Positions 27,164 through 35,644 of a stretch of 64,000 bases of DNA are shown here, one piece after another. The stretch's first letter is position 1. Each line of letters opens with the position of its first letter. This DNA comes from Lysinibacillus capsici (lineage in GTDB: Bacteria > Bacillota > Bacilli > Bacillales_A > Planococcaceae). The stretch lies in NCBI RefSeq assembly GCF_003367505.1, contig NZ_PXXX01000011.1, forward strand, positions 62,001 to 126,000. Direction: 5' to 3'. Both the position numbers and the translations under genes were made by a program. The notes below the pieces were generated by a model. It saw only the letters and a list, made by a program, of their open reading frames with translations. It was not told the DNA's origin and did not search any database.

Positions 27164-28016
27164 ATAAATGATTCAATGCTTTGACATTTACTTTGACTGT
27201 TAAATCATGCTTGCCTCCTGTATATACCCCTTCCACAGGGCTAATGTCACTATAATCGCGTCCAATACATAAAATAATATGGTTTTCTAATACTTCCACA
27301 TTATTTGTGGGATCAAGACCGATCCAGCCAATACCTGGAATCATGACTTCTACCCAGGCATGTGTAGCGATATCTCCGATGAGGGCTGAGTTTTCATCGA
27401 CATATAGATAGCCACTGACATAGCGAGCTGGTATTCCTTTCGCCCGTAAAACAGCAAGCATGACATGGGTGAAATCCTGACAAACACCCCGTTTTAATGC
27501 AAATGCCTCACTTGCTATTGTAGTTACATTGGTCGCTGTCGGGTCATACTCAAAGCTAGAATATAAATACTGCATTAAATTAAGCGAAAAGAGCACAGGA
27601 TTTTCAGCATGACCGATCGCATGATAAACTTCCTCTAGCTGCTGCTCTGTCATAAATGTAAAATGTGTTGCTTTTAAATACGGTAAATAATGCTCATAGA
27701 ATAGCTGTGAGTGAAAGATGGTCTGCATTTCTGGCGAATATTGAATACGATGAATAAATGGTGCACGCTGAATACTTACAATTGAAGATGTATGAATTTC
27801 TAGTATTTGATGTTGCTCTGGTATATAAAAGGAACCAACAGTATTGCCCCAAATATCCGTATGCTCACGGGTTAGGGAGGATGGCGTTATGGCAATTCGA
27901 TAAGATAATAATCGCTGACGCTCATCGCTACGCGGCTTTAAACGAATAGTATTCAAGCTTTGATCGACTTCAGACTCATATTGAAAAATATTTGTATGCT
28001 GAATTTCAAATTTCAT
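27162..28016 (-). CDS. Transglutaminase-like cysteine peptidase of the ATP-grasp/alpha-E cluster
   Basis: 284 residues from the ATG at 28016, which follows AAGGAAG. The N-terminal beta-rich region (FEIQHTNIFQYES onwards, with LKPRSDERQRL) is the bacterial transglutaminase N-domain. The papain-like triad follows: Cys in RGVCQDFTH, His in THAWVEV and Asp in GLDPTNN. Third gene of the trio with the alpha-E and circularly permuted ATP-grasp proteins, a recurring bacterial set thought to make or process a peptide-like product. The product itself is unknown. Confidence 0.88.
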   Translation of the reverse strand: MKFEIQHTNIFQYESEVDQSLNTIRLKPRSDERQRLLSYRIAITPSSLTREHTDIWGNTVGSFYIPEQHQILEIHTSSIVSIQRAPFIHRIQYSPEMQTIFHSQLFYEHYLPYLKATHFTFMTEQQLEEVYHAIGHAENPVLFSLNLMQYLYSSFEYDPTATNVTTIASEAFALKRGVCQDFTHVMLAVLRAKGIPARYVSGYLYVDENSALIGDIATHAWVEVMIPGIGWIGLDPTNNVEVLENHIILCIGRDYSDISPVEGVYTGGKHDLTVKVNVKALNHL

Positions 28017-28077
28017 CGTGTCCGCTTCCTTCTGCTTACTGACTTGCCTGTTGAAAGGGAGCTGTGGTGAATTCCTT

Positions 28078-29043
28078 TCAAGGTTGTACGCTGGGTTCAT
28101 ATAAATGATAGATTGTCGAAAAGGCATCACTAAAAGCCATACATTGAGACAATCTTTCCTCCATCATTTTTAGGGTTTCCTCAATAGTCATTTGCCAAAA
28201 ATCGATATGATGGATTGCAAGAACCAGGCTACTAATATCCGACTGAAGCGTTAAAAATCGTGGGGATAAAGAATCATGTTCAATAGCCGTTATGGCTTCT
28301 TCTATTTTCTTTACACAGAACATCACAGAACATGGGAAATGCGCATCTTGGACTAAATACCGAATGACCGTTAGTAAATTGGTCTGGCGATGCTTCCGCA
28401 TGAAAGATTCTCTAGCTGCGGAAAGATCCAATAAAAAGGTACCATCATCCTCTAACAGTGACGTACCTGTTCGCTGCTGTTGTTCTACGATTATCACGAT
28501 CATCCGAATGGTTTTTTCTGCTCGTTCAAGCCATTTGCCGACCTGCATAAAATAGAAGGGAAGATCGCGATCCATCGAGCCCTCAATTAACCCTGTCTCC
28601 ATCCATAAAGTCTTTCGTACATCCTGTAAAAAATCTTGAAGGGCAATGAGTGGAATCGGTCGTTCTCTTTTTAGTATGGACTGTTGCTTTGTTAAATAAA
28701 AGGAATTTTGAATTTCCCAAAGTTCCGTTGGCATACTATCACGTGTAACTCGTGCATTTTCCCGAATAGCACGCAATGTGGCATGAAGGGCATTGCCGTT
28801 TTTCTCAGAAAACAGAAGATAATCAATCAAAGGGTTAACACGAATCGTTGTGTAATTTGCTAAATACTCCTCCTTAGAGGCACAAATATTTAAAACAGCC
28901 TCCCAATGATCAATATAATCATGTTCTTGCCCAGATTGCTCCAACATATTCAACAGCTGTACCTGTAATATATGTGCATTTGTCTGTGTACGTTCACTAT
29001 AACGTGCCATCCAGTACAACGCGTCGGCTACTCGACTTAGCAT
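28078..29043 (-). CDS. Alpha-E domain protein (DUF403)
   Basis: 321 residues, almost wholly alpha-helical, starting MLSRVADALYWMARYSERTQ, which is the hallmark opening of the family. A second hallmark is YFMQVGKWLERAEKTIRMI around 165-185, with further ER/ARE helix motifs. Alpha-E proteins are of unknown biochemistry and nearly always accompany circularly permuted ATP-grasp proteins. Its 5' end overlaps the upstream ATP-grasp gene by 47 bp, which argues for translational coupling. It is 61 bp upstream of the transglutaminase gene. Confidence 0.9.
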   Translation of the reverse strand: MLSRVADALYWMARYSERTQTNAHILQVQLLNMLEQSGQEHDYIDHWEAVLNICASKEEYLANYTTIRVNPLIDYLLFSEKNGNALHATLRAIRENARVTRDSMPTELWEIQNSFYLTKQQSILKRERPIPLIALQDFLQDVRKTLWMETGLIEGSMDRDLPFYFMQVGKWLERAEKTIRMIVIIVEQQQRTGTSLLEDDGTFLLDLSAARESFMRKHRQTNLLTVIRYLVQDAHFPCSVMFCVKKIEEAITAIEHDSLSPRFLTLQSDISSLVLAIHHIDFWQMTIEETLKMMEERLSQCMAFSDAFSTIYHLYEPSVQP

Positions 29044-30487
29044 GCTGCAATTCCTCCTTTAAAATCCACGTATCCTTTGCACCGCCCCCTTGAGAGGAAT
29101 TCACCACAAGAGACCCTTCTTGTAGTGCCACTCTGGATAAACCACCAGGCAACACATAGCATTCCTCACCTTTCATGACATAGACACGTAAATCAACATG
29201 GCAAGGATAAAATCGCCCATTCTGGAAGGCAGGTGCTCTGGACAATTTAATCGTTGGTTGGGCAATGTATTGATAGGGCTGTTCAACAATTTTTTGCTTA
29301 AATAAAGCAATCTCTTCCTTACTCGCATGTGGACCAATTAACATGTCATAGCCGCCAGAGGCTCCTACATTTTTAATAACGAGCTCGTGTATATGCTCTA
29401 GCACCCATTCACGCTGACTGTCATCTCCTAGATGATAGGTTTTCACATTCGGTAGAATAGGTTCTTCCTGTAAATAATAGCGAATCATCTCAGGCACATA
29501 GGCATACATTGCTTTATCATCTGCCACTCCATTCCCAACAGCATTCAGGATGGATACATGACCTGCTTGATAAGCAGCCATTAAATGTGGAACACCTAAT
29601 AAAGAATCCTCACGAAAGACAGTAGGATCTAGAAAGTCATCATCAATCCGCCGATAAATAATATCGATTTGCTGTAGGCCATAAATGGTTTTCATATAGA
29701 CCTTCAAATCCTGTACAACTAAATCACGGCCCTCGACGAGCTGGATGTTTAAATGCTGGGCTAAAAAAACATGATCGTAATAAGCAGAATTGTACATGCC
29801 TGCTGTCAGAAGTACAGCTTTAGGCTCTCTTTCTGCTTGCATGGAAGGTGGACGATGGGCAAGAAGTGCTTTTTTCATATAAGCCATTTGTTTATCAAGA
29901 GGTCGAATCGTATGCTTGGAGAAAAATTCAGGGTATACTTCCTTCATCACATCCCGATTTTCAAAGACATAGGAAATGCCGGAAGGGTTGCGTAAATTAT
30001 CTTCGAGTACATGATAATCACCTTTTTCATCCCGAATTAAATCAATCCCTGCTAAAAATATATGATTCGCAATTGGTACTTGAAGTCCTCTCATGGTTGG
30101 TTTGAAATAAGGATTATTTTCAACAAGCTGCCTCGGAATAAGACCGTCCTGAAAGATCTTTTGCTGTCCATAAACATCCTGTAAAAATTTGTTGAGTGCC
30201 TCCACGCGCTGCTTGACACCTGCTTCAATCATGGCCCATTTGGTTTGAGGAATAATGATTGGGACACAATCAAAAGGCATGGTACGTTCTGTTCCATCTT
30301 GTGCACCATATATCGTAAAAGTAATCCCTTGTCTGAGAAAGCTCGCCTGCGCTTGTCGGTATTTTTCTTCAAGTTGCTCCCGCGAAAAAAAGGTTAGCTT
30401 ATGATGAAAAGATCGATAATGAGGCTTTGGCTTATTGCCATCAAACATTTCATCGAAAAACAGACTAGAATCATATAAATTCATCAT
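28997..30487 (-). CDS. Circularly permuted ATP-grasp type 2 protein (DUF404/DUF407)
   Basis: 496 residues from the ATG at 30487, 7 bases after GGAGGC. Family motifs include MRGLQVPIANHIFLAGIDL, HVLEDNLRNPSGISYV, VYMKTIYGLQQIDIIYRRIDD, NAVGNGVADDKA and the late ATP-grasp lysine block VIKNVGASGGYDM. These proteins are predicted ATP-dependent carboxylate-amine ligases. It is the first gene of the three-gene operon with alpha-E and transglutaminase proteins. Together they suggest synthesis and cleavage of an amide-linked metabolite or peptide tag; that function is a comparative-genomics inference and not established. Confidence 0.9.
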   Translation of the reverse strand: MMNLYDSSLFFDEMFDGNKPKPHYRSFHHKLTFFSREQLEEKYRQAQASFLRQGITFTIYGAQDGTERTMPFDCVPIIIPQTKWAMIEAGVKQRVEALNKFLQDVYGQQKIFQDGLIPRQLVENNPYFKPTMRGLQVPIANHIFLAGIDLIRDEKGDYHVLEDNLRNPSGISYVFENRDVMKEVYPEFFSKHTIRPLDKQMAYMKKALLAHRPPSMQAEREPKAVLLTAGMYNSAYYDHVFLAQHLNIQLVEGRDLVVQDLKVYMKTIYGLQQIDIIYRRIDDDFLDPTVFREDSLLGVPHLMAAYQAGHVSILNAVGNGVADDKAMYAYVPEMIRYYLQEEPILPNVKTYHLGDDSQREWVLEHIHELVIKNVGASGGYDMLIGPHASKEEIALFKQKIVEQPYQYIAQPTIKLSRAPAFQNGRFYPCHVDLRVYVMKGEECYVLPGGLSRVALQEGSLVVNSSQGGGAKDTWILKEELQHAKSSSRRVVLDGTL

Positions 30488-30563
30488 ATGGATCGCCTCC
30501 GAATTCAAGTAGTAGTGAAAACATGTTACACTGTGAATAAATACATAAAAGGAGCTAACAACC

Positions 30564-30977
30564 ATGACCATCATTAATTTAATGCAAGCGTATGAATTAG
30601 ATAAACTATCCAAATTAAATTTATCAGACGAGGAAATTTTACGAGCTTTGCGTTCGGGGGATGTATCAGCTTGGCAAGAACAAGTGCCAAACTATGAATT
30701 TAGCGAGACAATGGCTCTATATCAGGAAGGGGAACAACAGTTCTTAAATGCATACCATGGCCATTATCGAATCAAGTATGTAACATTACCAGGCATCCAA
30801 CGTTTATTGCAGCTACGCTTTCAATTAGAAGAAGGGAAGGATTACCAACTATTAGAAACGGGTATCCAGCATTTAACGTGTGATGAGGAAACAGTCACAA
30901 GACTTCAGCAAATGTTATCGACAAACTGGTCACTAACAAAACAAGAGGATGGGAATTATTCAGTTTTTGTAAAATAA
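30564..30977 (+). CDS. Hypothetical protein, divergent from the ATP-grasp operon
   Basis: 137 residues, soluble, acidic and mostly helical, with no membrane segment and no motif I recognise. The C-terminal third has a helix-turn-helix-sized pattern (TCDEETVTRLQQMLSTNWSL) and a terminal beta strand (NYSVFVK). AAAGGAGC precedes the ATG, so it is probably translated. The 76-bp gap to the divergent ATP-grasp gene would have to hold both promoters. The next gene downstream is over 300 bp away. Confidence 0.6.
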   Translation: MTIINLMQAYELDKLSKLNLSDEEILRALRSGDVSAWQEQVPNYEFSETMALYQEGEQQFLNAYHGHYRIKYVTLPGIQRLLQLRFQLEEGKDYQLLETGIQHLTCDEETVTRLQQMLSTNWSLTKQEDGNYSVFVK

Positions 30978-31179
30978 TCCCATGCGCGTTGTGAGACGAA
31001 TCGACATGGACAGTTACCCATCTATTGTTTTTTCGAAGCGTCTCACACAGCAAATAAAGTCTACTAGATTTTAATATTCATTTACCGAGAACTTTATGCC
31101 TAAAATCCTATAACTGTCACAAAATAGTTGTAACAAAAATCCTCTTTTTAAAAAGGGTTTTTTTTATTACCTTCGAACA

Positions 31180-31191
31180 GAACATTTGTTC
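31180..31191. promoter_or_regulatory. LexA/DinR-like core palindrome
   Basis: GAACATTTGTTC keeps the GAAC-N4-GTTC core of the Bacillus SOS box (11 of 14 consensus positions), about 98 bp upstream of the recombinase gene. Confidence 0.45.
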
Positions 31192-31224
31192 TAACGTACG
31201 AAAAAGGGCATTTTTTTTAATAAA

Positions 31225-31255
31225 GTTCCCAAATTTATATTTGGGAACGTTTTTT
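31225..31255 (+). terminator. Strong hairpin with T-run just before the recombinase start
   Basis: 10-bp stem (31225-31234 with 31239-31248) and T6, ending 33 bp before the start codon. It either ends an upstream transcript or attenuates the recombinase gene. Confidence 0.85.
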
Positions 31256-31288
31256 CATGGTAAAATAGAGCAAATAGAGGTGATGAGC

Positions 31289-32251
31289 ATGCAAAAAACA
31301 AAACAACCAAAATTTATGAAGGATTTTCTTGTCTATTTAACAACCATCAAAGGAAAGTCTCAGCGCACAAGAAAAGAATATGAATATGATCTGACCTTAT
31401 TTTTCCGCTTCCACAAAGCTGTCCAGGAGGATTTGGATATAGAGAATTTATCCACCATTGATATTGGCACTATTACAATAGAAGAAATACGCGAAATGAC
31501 ATTAGAGGATCTTTATTTATTCATGGAATATTGCGAAGTACAGCGAGGTAATTCTGCTGCTGCCCGAGCACGAAAAGTGGCCACATTAAAATCCTTTTTT
31601 AAATATTTAAAAGGCAAACGTCGACTTATCGAGGAAAATCCTGCAGATGAATTAGAGACACCAAAGATAGGCAGAAAAAGACCCATTTATATGAACCTAC
31701 AAGAAGCTACACAATTTATAGATGGGATTAAAAGCAATCAGGCATCCCCGAGAAATTATTGCATGATGATGTTTTTCTTAAATTTAGGAATACGTGTCAC
31801 CGAGCTATGTCAGCTTAATAAGACATCCATTCAAGGACGTTATTTAACGGTAATTGGGAAGGGCAACAAAGAGCGCACCGTCTATTTAAATGATAGCTGT
31901 ATGCAGGCACTTGCTGACTATGAAAACAGTGGGAAGACACCCTATAAAGGCGAAGGCGAGGAGCCACTTTTTGTGTCACAAAAGGGAACACGCTTCACAA
32001 GACAAACCGTTGCCAAAATTGTTAAACGTATTAATCAGCAGTCAGGTCTTCAAAAAGAACGACTTACACCACACAAGCTACGCCATACATCCGCAACGAT
32101 GATGTATAAAACAGGGGCAGATATCCGTAGTTTGCAGCACATTTTAGGGCATTCTAGCGTCGCAACCACGCAAATTTATACACATATTGAAGATGAGCAG
32201 CTACAGCATGTGTTAGAGAATAATCCATTTAATATTGTTCGGGAAAGATGA
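31289..32251 (+). CDS. Tyrosine recombinase, XerC/XerD-type
   Basis: 320 residues from the ATG at 31289, close behind AGAGGTGATG. The N-terminal core-binding domain is followed by an intact catalytic domain. Arg I is in GIRVTEL, the beta-hairpin Lys in GKGNKER, His/Arg II in PHKLRHT, the next His in LGHSS and the Tyr nucleophile in QIYTHI. It should catalyse site-specific strand exchange. It may be a XerD/XerC paralogue or the integrase of a vanished element; no attachment site was identified beside it. Upstream lie a terminator and a LexA-like palindrome. Confidence 0.9.
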   Translation: MQKTKQPKFMKDFLVYLTTIKGKSQRTRKEYEYDLTLFFRFHKAVQEDLDIENLSTIDIGTITIEEIREMTLEDLYLFMEYCEVQRGNSAAARARKVATLKSFFKYLKGKRRLIEENPADELETPKIGRKRPIYMNLQEATQFIDGIKSNQASPRNYCMMMFFLNLGIRVTELCQLNKTSIQGRYLTVIGKGNKERTVYLNDSCMQALADYENSGKTPYKGEGEEPLFVSQKGTRFTRQTVAKIVKRINQQSGLQKERLTPHKLRHTSATMMYKTGADIRSLQHILGHSSVATTQIYTHIEDEQLQHVLENNPFNIVRER

Positions 32252-32308
32252 TTTTCCCCTCTCCATATCGAATATATAGTAGAAGACCTAATGAAAGGGG
32301 AGCCAAGG

Positions 32309-32803
32309 ATGTCAAACGTCAAAGAACATCTCGATACCACAAGAACACAATTGCTTCAGGAAATTCACTTATTGGACGATACAACCTTTAATAAGAAACC
32401 AGATGCACAAAGCTGGAGTGTGGCACAAATCTGTCATCATCTCGTATTAGTAGAGGAAGCAACAAAGAAAGCCATTACATGGGGATTAAAGGCAGAGGAA
32501 CAGTCAACACCCGCTCGAAAAAATGTTCAGCTCATCTTAGATCGAACAAGAAAGTTCCAAGCACCGCCTATAGTAGAGCCAGCAGAAGAGCCTTTCACTG
32601 TTCAAGCGATGCTGGATTTACTAGCTACAACAAGAAAGAACCTCCTCGCCTTTTTGCAAACAATCGAGGAACCTGAAGCATTAACTAAGCGCGCTGTGAA
32701 GCACCCAGCCTTAGGAGAATTACCACTCGACCAATGGATTGAAATGGTCTATATGCACGAGCAGCGTCATATCAAGCAATTACAAGAAATCGTTAGAGAA
32801 TAA
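32309..32803 (+). CDS. DinB-superfamily protein
   Basis: 164 residues from the ATG at 32309, 8 bases after AAGGGGAG. Helical DinB fold with SWSVAQICHHLVLVEEA as the first metal-His helix and HEQRHIKQLQEI as the C-terminal HxxxH helix. Middle residues EPFTVQAMLDLLATTRKNL fit the family. Activity unknown. It is 57 bp downstream of the recombinase gene, and the end of the transcript is marked by the terminator at 32812. It is clearly diverged from the DinB protein at 3639. Confidence 0.85.
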   Translation: MSNVKEHLDTTRTQLLQEIHLLDDTTFNKKPDAQSWSVAQICHHLVLVEEATKKAITWGLKAEEQSTPARKNVQLILDRTRKFQAPPIVEPAEEPFTVQAMLDLLATTRKNLLAFLQTIEEPEALTKRAVKHPALGELPLDQWIEMVYMHEQRHIKQLQEIVRE

Positions 32804-32811
32804 CATATATG

Positions 32812-32850
32812 AAAGGAATTTGGCACAGGAGACGAGCTAAATTCCTTTTA
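32812..32850 (+). terminator. Terminator of the second DinB gene
   Basis: 10-bp stem (32812-32821 with 32839-32848), internal GC extension, short T-run. Confidence 0.8.
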
Positions 32851-32866
32851 TTGTTATTCAATTTTT

Positions 32867-32940
32867 CTGTTATAATCTCTTGACGTGCTACATAATCTGT
32901 TATATATTAAATAAAAATAATAACAACTGTTATAAAACAG
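32867..32940 (+). promoter_or_regulatory. Promoter with three phased CTGTTATA elements
   Basis: TTGACG (32880-32885) and TATATT (32903-32908) are 17 bp apart. CTGTTATA starts at 32867, 32897 and 32927, exactly 30 bp apart. The middle copy overlaps the -10 box, and the third is a palindrome CTGTT-ATAA-AACAG. Confidence 0.7.
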
Positions 32941-32964
32941 ATTTAGTTAGAGGAGGAAATTTAA

Positions 32965-33114
32965 ATGTCAAAGTATCGTGATGGTTATGAATTTTATTGT
33001 GAAATGTGTGAGCGCTATGGATTGGAGCCAATTTCTTTCCGTTACTATGTATTACAATTATCACAGCAACAACTTTCGGCTTACAATATGCAAGCAAAAC
33101 AATTAGGAATTTAA
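32965..33114 (+). CDS. Small protein, family A (49 residues)
   Basis: ATG at 32965 follows AGAGGAGG. The product has the pattern RDGYEFYCEMCERYGLEPI, then an aromatic FRYYVLQLS and SAYNMQAKQLG. It shares the scheme Y-R-x-G-Y-E-F-Y-x-x-x-C, G-L-E-P-I and A-Y-N-M-Q-A-K with the gene at 33329, so purifying selection on a real protein is likely. It contains two Cys, no signal peptide and no membrane helix. Function unknown; I do not recognise the family. Its own phased promoter suggests regulated expression. Confidence 0.75.
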   Translation: MSKYRDGYEFYCEMCERYGLEPISFRYYVLQLSQQQLSAYNMQAKQLGI

Positions 33115-33125
33115 AAGGAGTGATT

Positions 33126-33155
33126 ATGACGGAAGCCGCCGTGAATATTTTATGA
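33126..33155 (+). CDS. Possible 9-residue mini-ORF
   Basis: AAAGGAG followed after 5 bases by ATG, then eight sense codons and TGA (MTEAAVNIL). It is 11 bp after the first small gene and runs into a hairpin at 33155-33193. It may be a leader or coupling peptide, or chance. Confidence 0.25.
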   Translation: MTEAAVNIL

Positions 33156-33193
33156 AAAGCCCAGCCATACTAAATAAAATGGTCTGGGCTTTC
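33155..33193 (+). terminator. Hairpin after the first small gene
   Basis: About 13-bp stem (AAAGCCCAG arm with CTGGGCTTT arm, one bulge), weak T-run. Probable terminator. Confidence 0.65.
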
Positions 33194-33224
33194 GTGATTT
33201 CAGCAAGAAATTTCAGATAATTCA

Positions 33225-33285
33225 TTGACAAGTATAGTAGACTGTTATATATTTTTAAACAAATAATATTTCTGTTATATAACAA
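33225..33285 (+). promoter_or_regulatory. Promoter with two phased CTGTTATA elements
   Basis: TTGACA (33225-33230) and TATATT (33248-33253), 17 bp apart. CTGTTATA starts at 33242 (overlapping -10) and 33272, again 30 bp apart. The second contains the perfect palindrome TGTTATATAACA. Confidence 0.72.
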
Positions 33286-33328
33286 AAAACCAGACGTAAA
33301 ATAGGGAATGTGAAAGGAAGTTATGAGG

Positions 33329-33499
33329 ATGACAGATTATCGAGAAGGTTATGAATTTTATCGTCAAGTATGTGAGGAGCATGGGCTAGAGCCTATTAAT
33401 TTTCACTATTACATTTCAAGTTTATCCCAAGAGCAATTAGATGCCTACAACATGCAGGCGAAATCGATAGGGGGTTCAATAGAATATGAGGTCTCTTAA
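33329..33499 (+). CDS. Small protein, family A paralogue (56 residues)
   Basis: ATG at 33329 is 8 bases after AAAGGAAG; an ATG two codons earlier is too close. It begins MTDYREGYEFYRQVCEEHGL and continues EPINFHYYIS and AYNMQAKSIGG, closely matching the 49-residue protein at 32965 but with a 7-residue C-terminal extension. One Cys is kept at the same place. The gene and its promoter appear to have been duplicated together. Function unknown. It ends at a clear terminator. Confidence 0.75.
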   Translation: MTDYREGYEFYRQVCEEHGLEPINFHYYISSLSQEQLDAYNMQAKSIGGSIEYEVS

Positions 33500-33504
33500 C
33501 ATTT

Positions 33505-33544
33505 AAAATGCCTTACTTCCTATGTGGGACAGTAAGGCATTTTA
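33505..33544 (+). terminator. Terminator of the second small gene
   Basis: 12-bp stem (33505-33516 with 33532-33543) ending in a T-run. Confidence 0.85.
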
Positions 33545-33890
33545 CTTTAACAAAAATTTTACAAGACATTCAAACATATTATATAAAACTTTTATATTTT
33601 GTATTAAAAAGATAAATAGCCTAAACAAACTATTTAATATAGTTCAAAAGTATTGAATAACAATATATTTAGACAATTACAAGGAGGTTATATCCACTAA
33701 TTTTTGTCTATTTTATTAAAAACTATCAAATGCAGCTTTGAATGTTTTTGAGATTTGGGTTGAATTAACTGCTTTTCTAAGACTATAATATAATTACATA
33801 AAAAAGGGCGATATACCACAACTTTATACCTCGCTGTAAGATAAAGCAAAAGTACCAAACCCTTCATATTTTAATGAATGGAGAATGAAA
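33545..33890. other. About 345 bp of AT-rich intergenic DNA
   Basis: An isolated AAGGAGG near 33680 has no start codon at a useful distance. I see no riboswitch; in particular no c-di-GMP aptamer consensus was found despite the EAL gene downstream. Confidence 0.5.
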
Positions 33891-35609
33891 ATGATGAATA
33901 TCACGCCTAGTAGTGTTAATCAAATGAACTACAGTCTAAAAGAATTACAAGATATCTTTTCCGCCATGAATAGTTCCATCATTGTAGCGATTACAGATCG
34001 TACCGGAAAAATTACTTTTGTTAATGATCATTTTTGTAAAATTTCGAAGTATACGCGTGAAGAATTAGTTGGTCAAGATCACCGTTTACTAAATTCAGGC
34101 TTTCATCCCAAATCTTTCTTTAGAGAGATGTGGAAAACAATCGGTAATGGCGATATGTGGAATGGCGAGGTGTGCAATCGTGCAAAGGATGGCAGTTTAT
34201 ATTGGGTGAAAACAACGATTTTTCCGTTCCTAGATGAACGAGGAAAGCCTTATCAATATATTGCCATTCGCGTAGATATTACAGCGCAAAAGGACATTAA
34301 AAAAATTACTCATATTGCCTATCACGATGAACTAACAGGGCTACCAAATCGTCGCAAATTAGAACAGCGTTTAGAAAATGAATTTCATCAATCTCGACGT
34401 ACAGGAGAGAAGTTTGCGTTATTTTTCATTGATGTAAATCGTTTCAAACACATTAACGACGGACTTGGTCATATTATTGGTGATATGTTTTTAGTGGAAA
34501 TGTCCAATCGTCTGCGCAATATTGATCATACTTCGAATTCTTTTTATCGCCACAATAGCGATGAATTTGTCATGATTCTAAATGATGTCAATCGCATTGA
34601 TGAAATGGCTAAGGAAATTATTGGCGTCTTCAATGAAAGCTTTATTGTCGATACCTATGAATTTTATGCGAGTATTAGTATCGGCATCAGTGTATTCCCA
34701 GATCATGCAAACTCTGTGGAAGAATTATTGAAAAATGCGGATATTGCTATGTATGCTGCAAAATCTACACGAGGTAATCAATATCGACTATATCGTGATA
34801 ATATGGACGAGGCCAATGATAAATGGCTTTTGCTGGAAACGAAATTACATCAAGCATTAAAGCAAGATCGTCTAGAATTACATTATCAGCCTAAGATCGA
34901 CTTAAAAACGGATTCTGTTATTGGTATGGAGGCATTGCTACGCTGGTATGATCCTGAATTAGGTCATATTCCGCCAGATCGTTTTATTCCATTTGCAGAG
35001 GATTGTGGATTGATTAATGATATTGGTGTATGGGTTTTACGTAAAGCCTGTGCTCAAGCTCGTCAGTGGAATGAATCACATGATTTATCATTGCGGGTAG
35101 CTGTAAATATTTCACCAATTCATATTAGTACGGGTGGCTTTGTAGATATGGTGCGTAGTGTCATTGCAGAAACAGGCATTGACCCTAATTTATTAGAAAT
35201 TGAAATTACCGAGATGAGTATGCTTGATTATACGGAAGATTTAATTGATACTATCAAGCAATTACGAGAACTAGGTATAACTATTTCATTAGATGATTTT
35301 GGGACAGGCTATTCATCGTTAAATTATTTAAAAAAATTCCCAGTGGATGTACTTAAAATTGATCGTGCCTTTGTCCGTGATATCGTACCTGAGAAGTCTG
35401 GAATCGCTATGATTTCAGCCATGATTTCATTAGCACATGCCTTAAATCTCCAAGTAGTAGCTGAAGGTGTAGAGGAGGAAGCTGAATTAAATGTTCTGCG
35501 TGAGCATGGATGTGAGTATGTGCAGGGCTATTATTTTAGTAAGCCTTTATCTGTAGAAGATTTTACGAATCTCATTGTTAATACTGTCACAAATAAATCC
35601 AGTTATTAA
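33891..35609 (+). CDS. PAS-GGDEF-EAL protein, probable c-di-GMP phosphodiesterase
   Basis: About 572 residues. A PAS domain (about 10-130; [20 protein letters not shown]) ends in [15 protein letters not shown] domain (about 145-300) follows, whose active-site motif reads HNSDEF, not GGDEF, so cyclase activity is doubtful. An EAL domain (about 320-565) has [45 protein letters not shown] and [10 protein letters not shown], all residues needed for c-di-GMP hydrolysis. No membrane segment. The start among three nearby ATGs is set by GGAG about 7 bases before 33891. A PAS-regulated phosphodiesterase is the simplest reading. Confidence 0.9.
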   Translation: MMNITPSSVNQMNYSLKELQDIFSAMNSSIIVAITDRTGKITFVNDHFCKISKYTREELVGQDHRLLNSGFHPKSFFREMWKTIGNGDMWNGEVCNRAKDGSLYWVKTTIFPFLDERGKPYQYIAIRVDITAQKDIKKITHIAYHDELTGLPNRRKLEQRLENEFHQSRRTGEKFALFFIDVNRFKHINDGLGHIIGDMFLVEMSNRLRNIDHTSNSFYRHNSDEFVMILNDVNRIDEMAKEIIGVFNESFIVDTYEFYASISIGISVFPDHANSVEELLKNADIAMYAAKSTRGNQYRLYRDNMDEANDKWLLLETKLHQALKQDRLELHYQPKIDLKTDSVIGMEALLRWYDPELGHIPPDRFIPFAEDCGLINDIGVWVLRKACAQARQWNESHDLSLRVAVNISPIHISTGGFVDMVRSVIAETGIDPNLLEIEITEMSMLDYTEDLIDTIKQLRELGITISLDDFGTGYSSLNYLKKFPVDVLKIDRAFVRDIVPEKSGIAMISAMISLAHALNLQVVAEGVEEEAELNVLREHGCEYVQGYYFSKPLSVEDFTNLIVNTVTNKSSY

Positions 35610-35638
35610 TTGCTATTCCTGAATGATTTTGCTAAAGT
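35610..35638 (+). promoter_or_regulatory. Candidate proS promoter
   Basis: TTGCTA (35610-35615) and TAAAGT (35633-35638) with 17-bp spacing, right after the EAL stop codon and before the T-box. Confidence 0.45.
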
Positions 35639-35644
35639 GGGATA

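Larger units (their letters stand above)
30978..31288. other. 311-bp intergenic region before the Xer-type gene
   Basis: It contains GTGAGACG (30991-30998) pairing with CGTCTCAC (31039-31046) over a 40-nt loop, a weak A/T-rich hairpin with a T-run near 31137-31165, the LexA-like core at 31180-31191 and a strong terminator at 31225-31255. No small gene was seen. Confidence 0.6.

Noticed and set aside
33545..33890. c-di-GMP riboswitch before the PAS-GGDEF-EAL gene
   Set aside because: No GEMM-type consensus or paired terminator was found.
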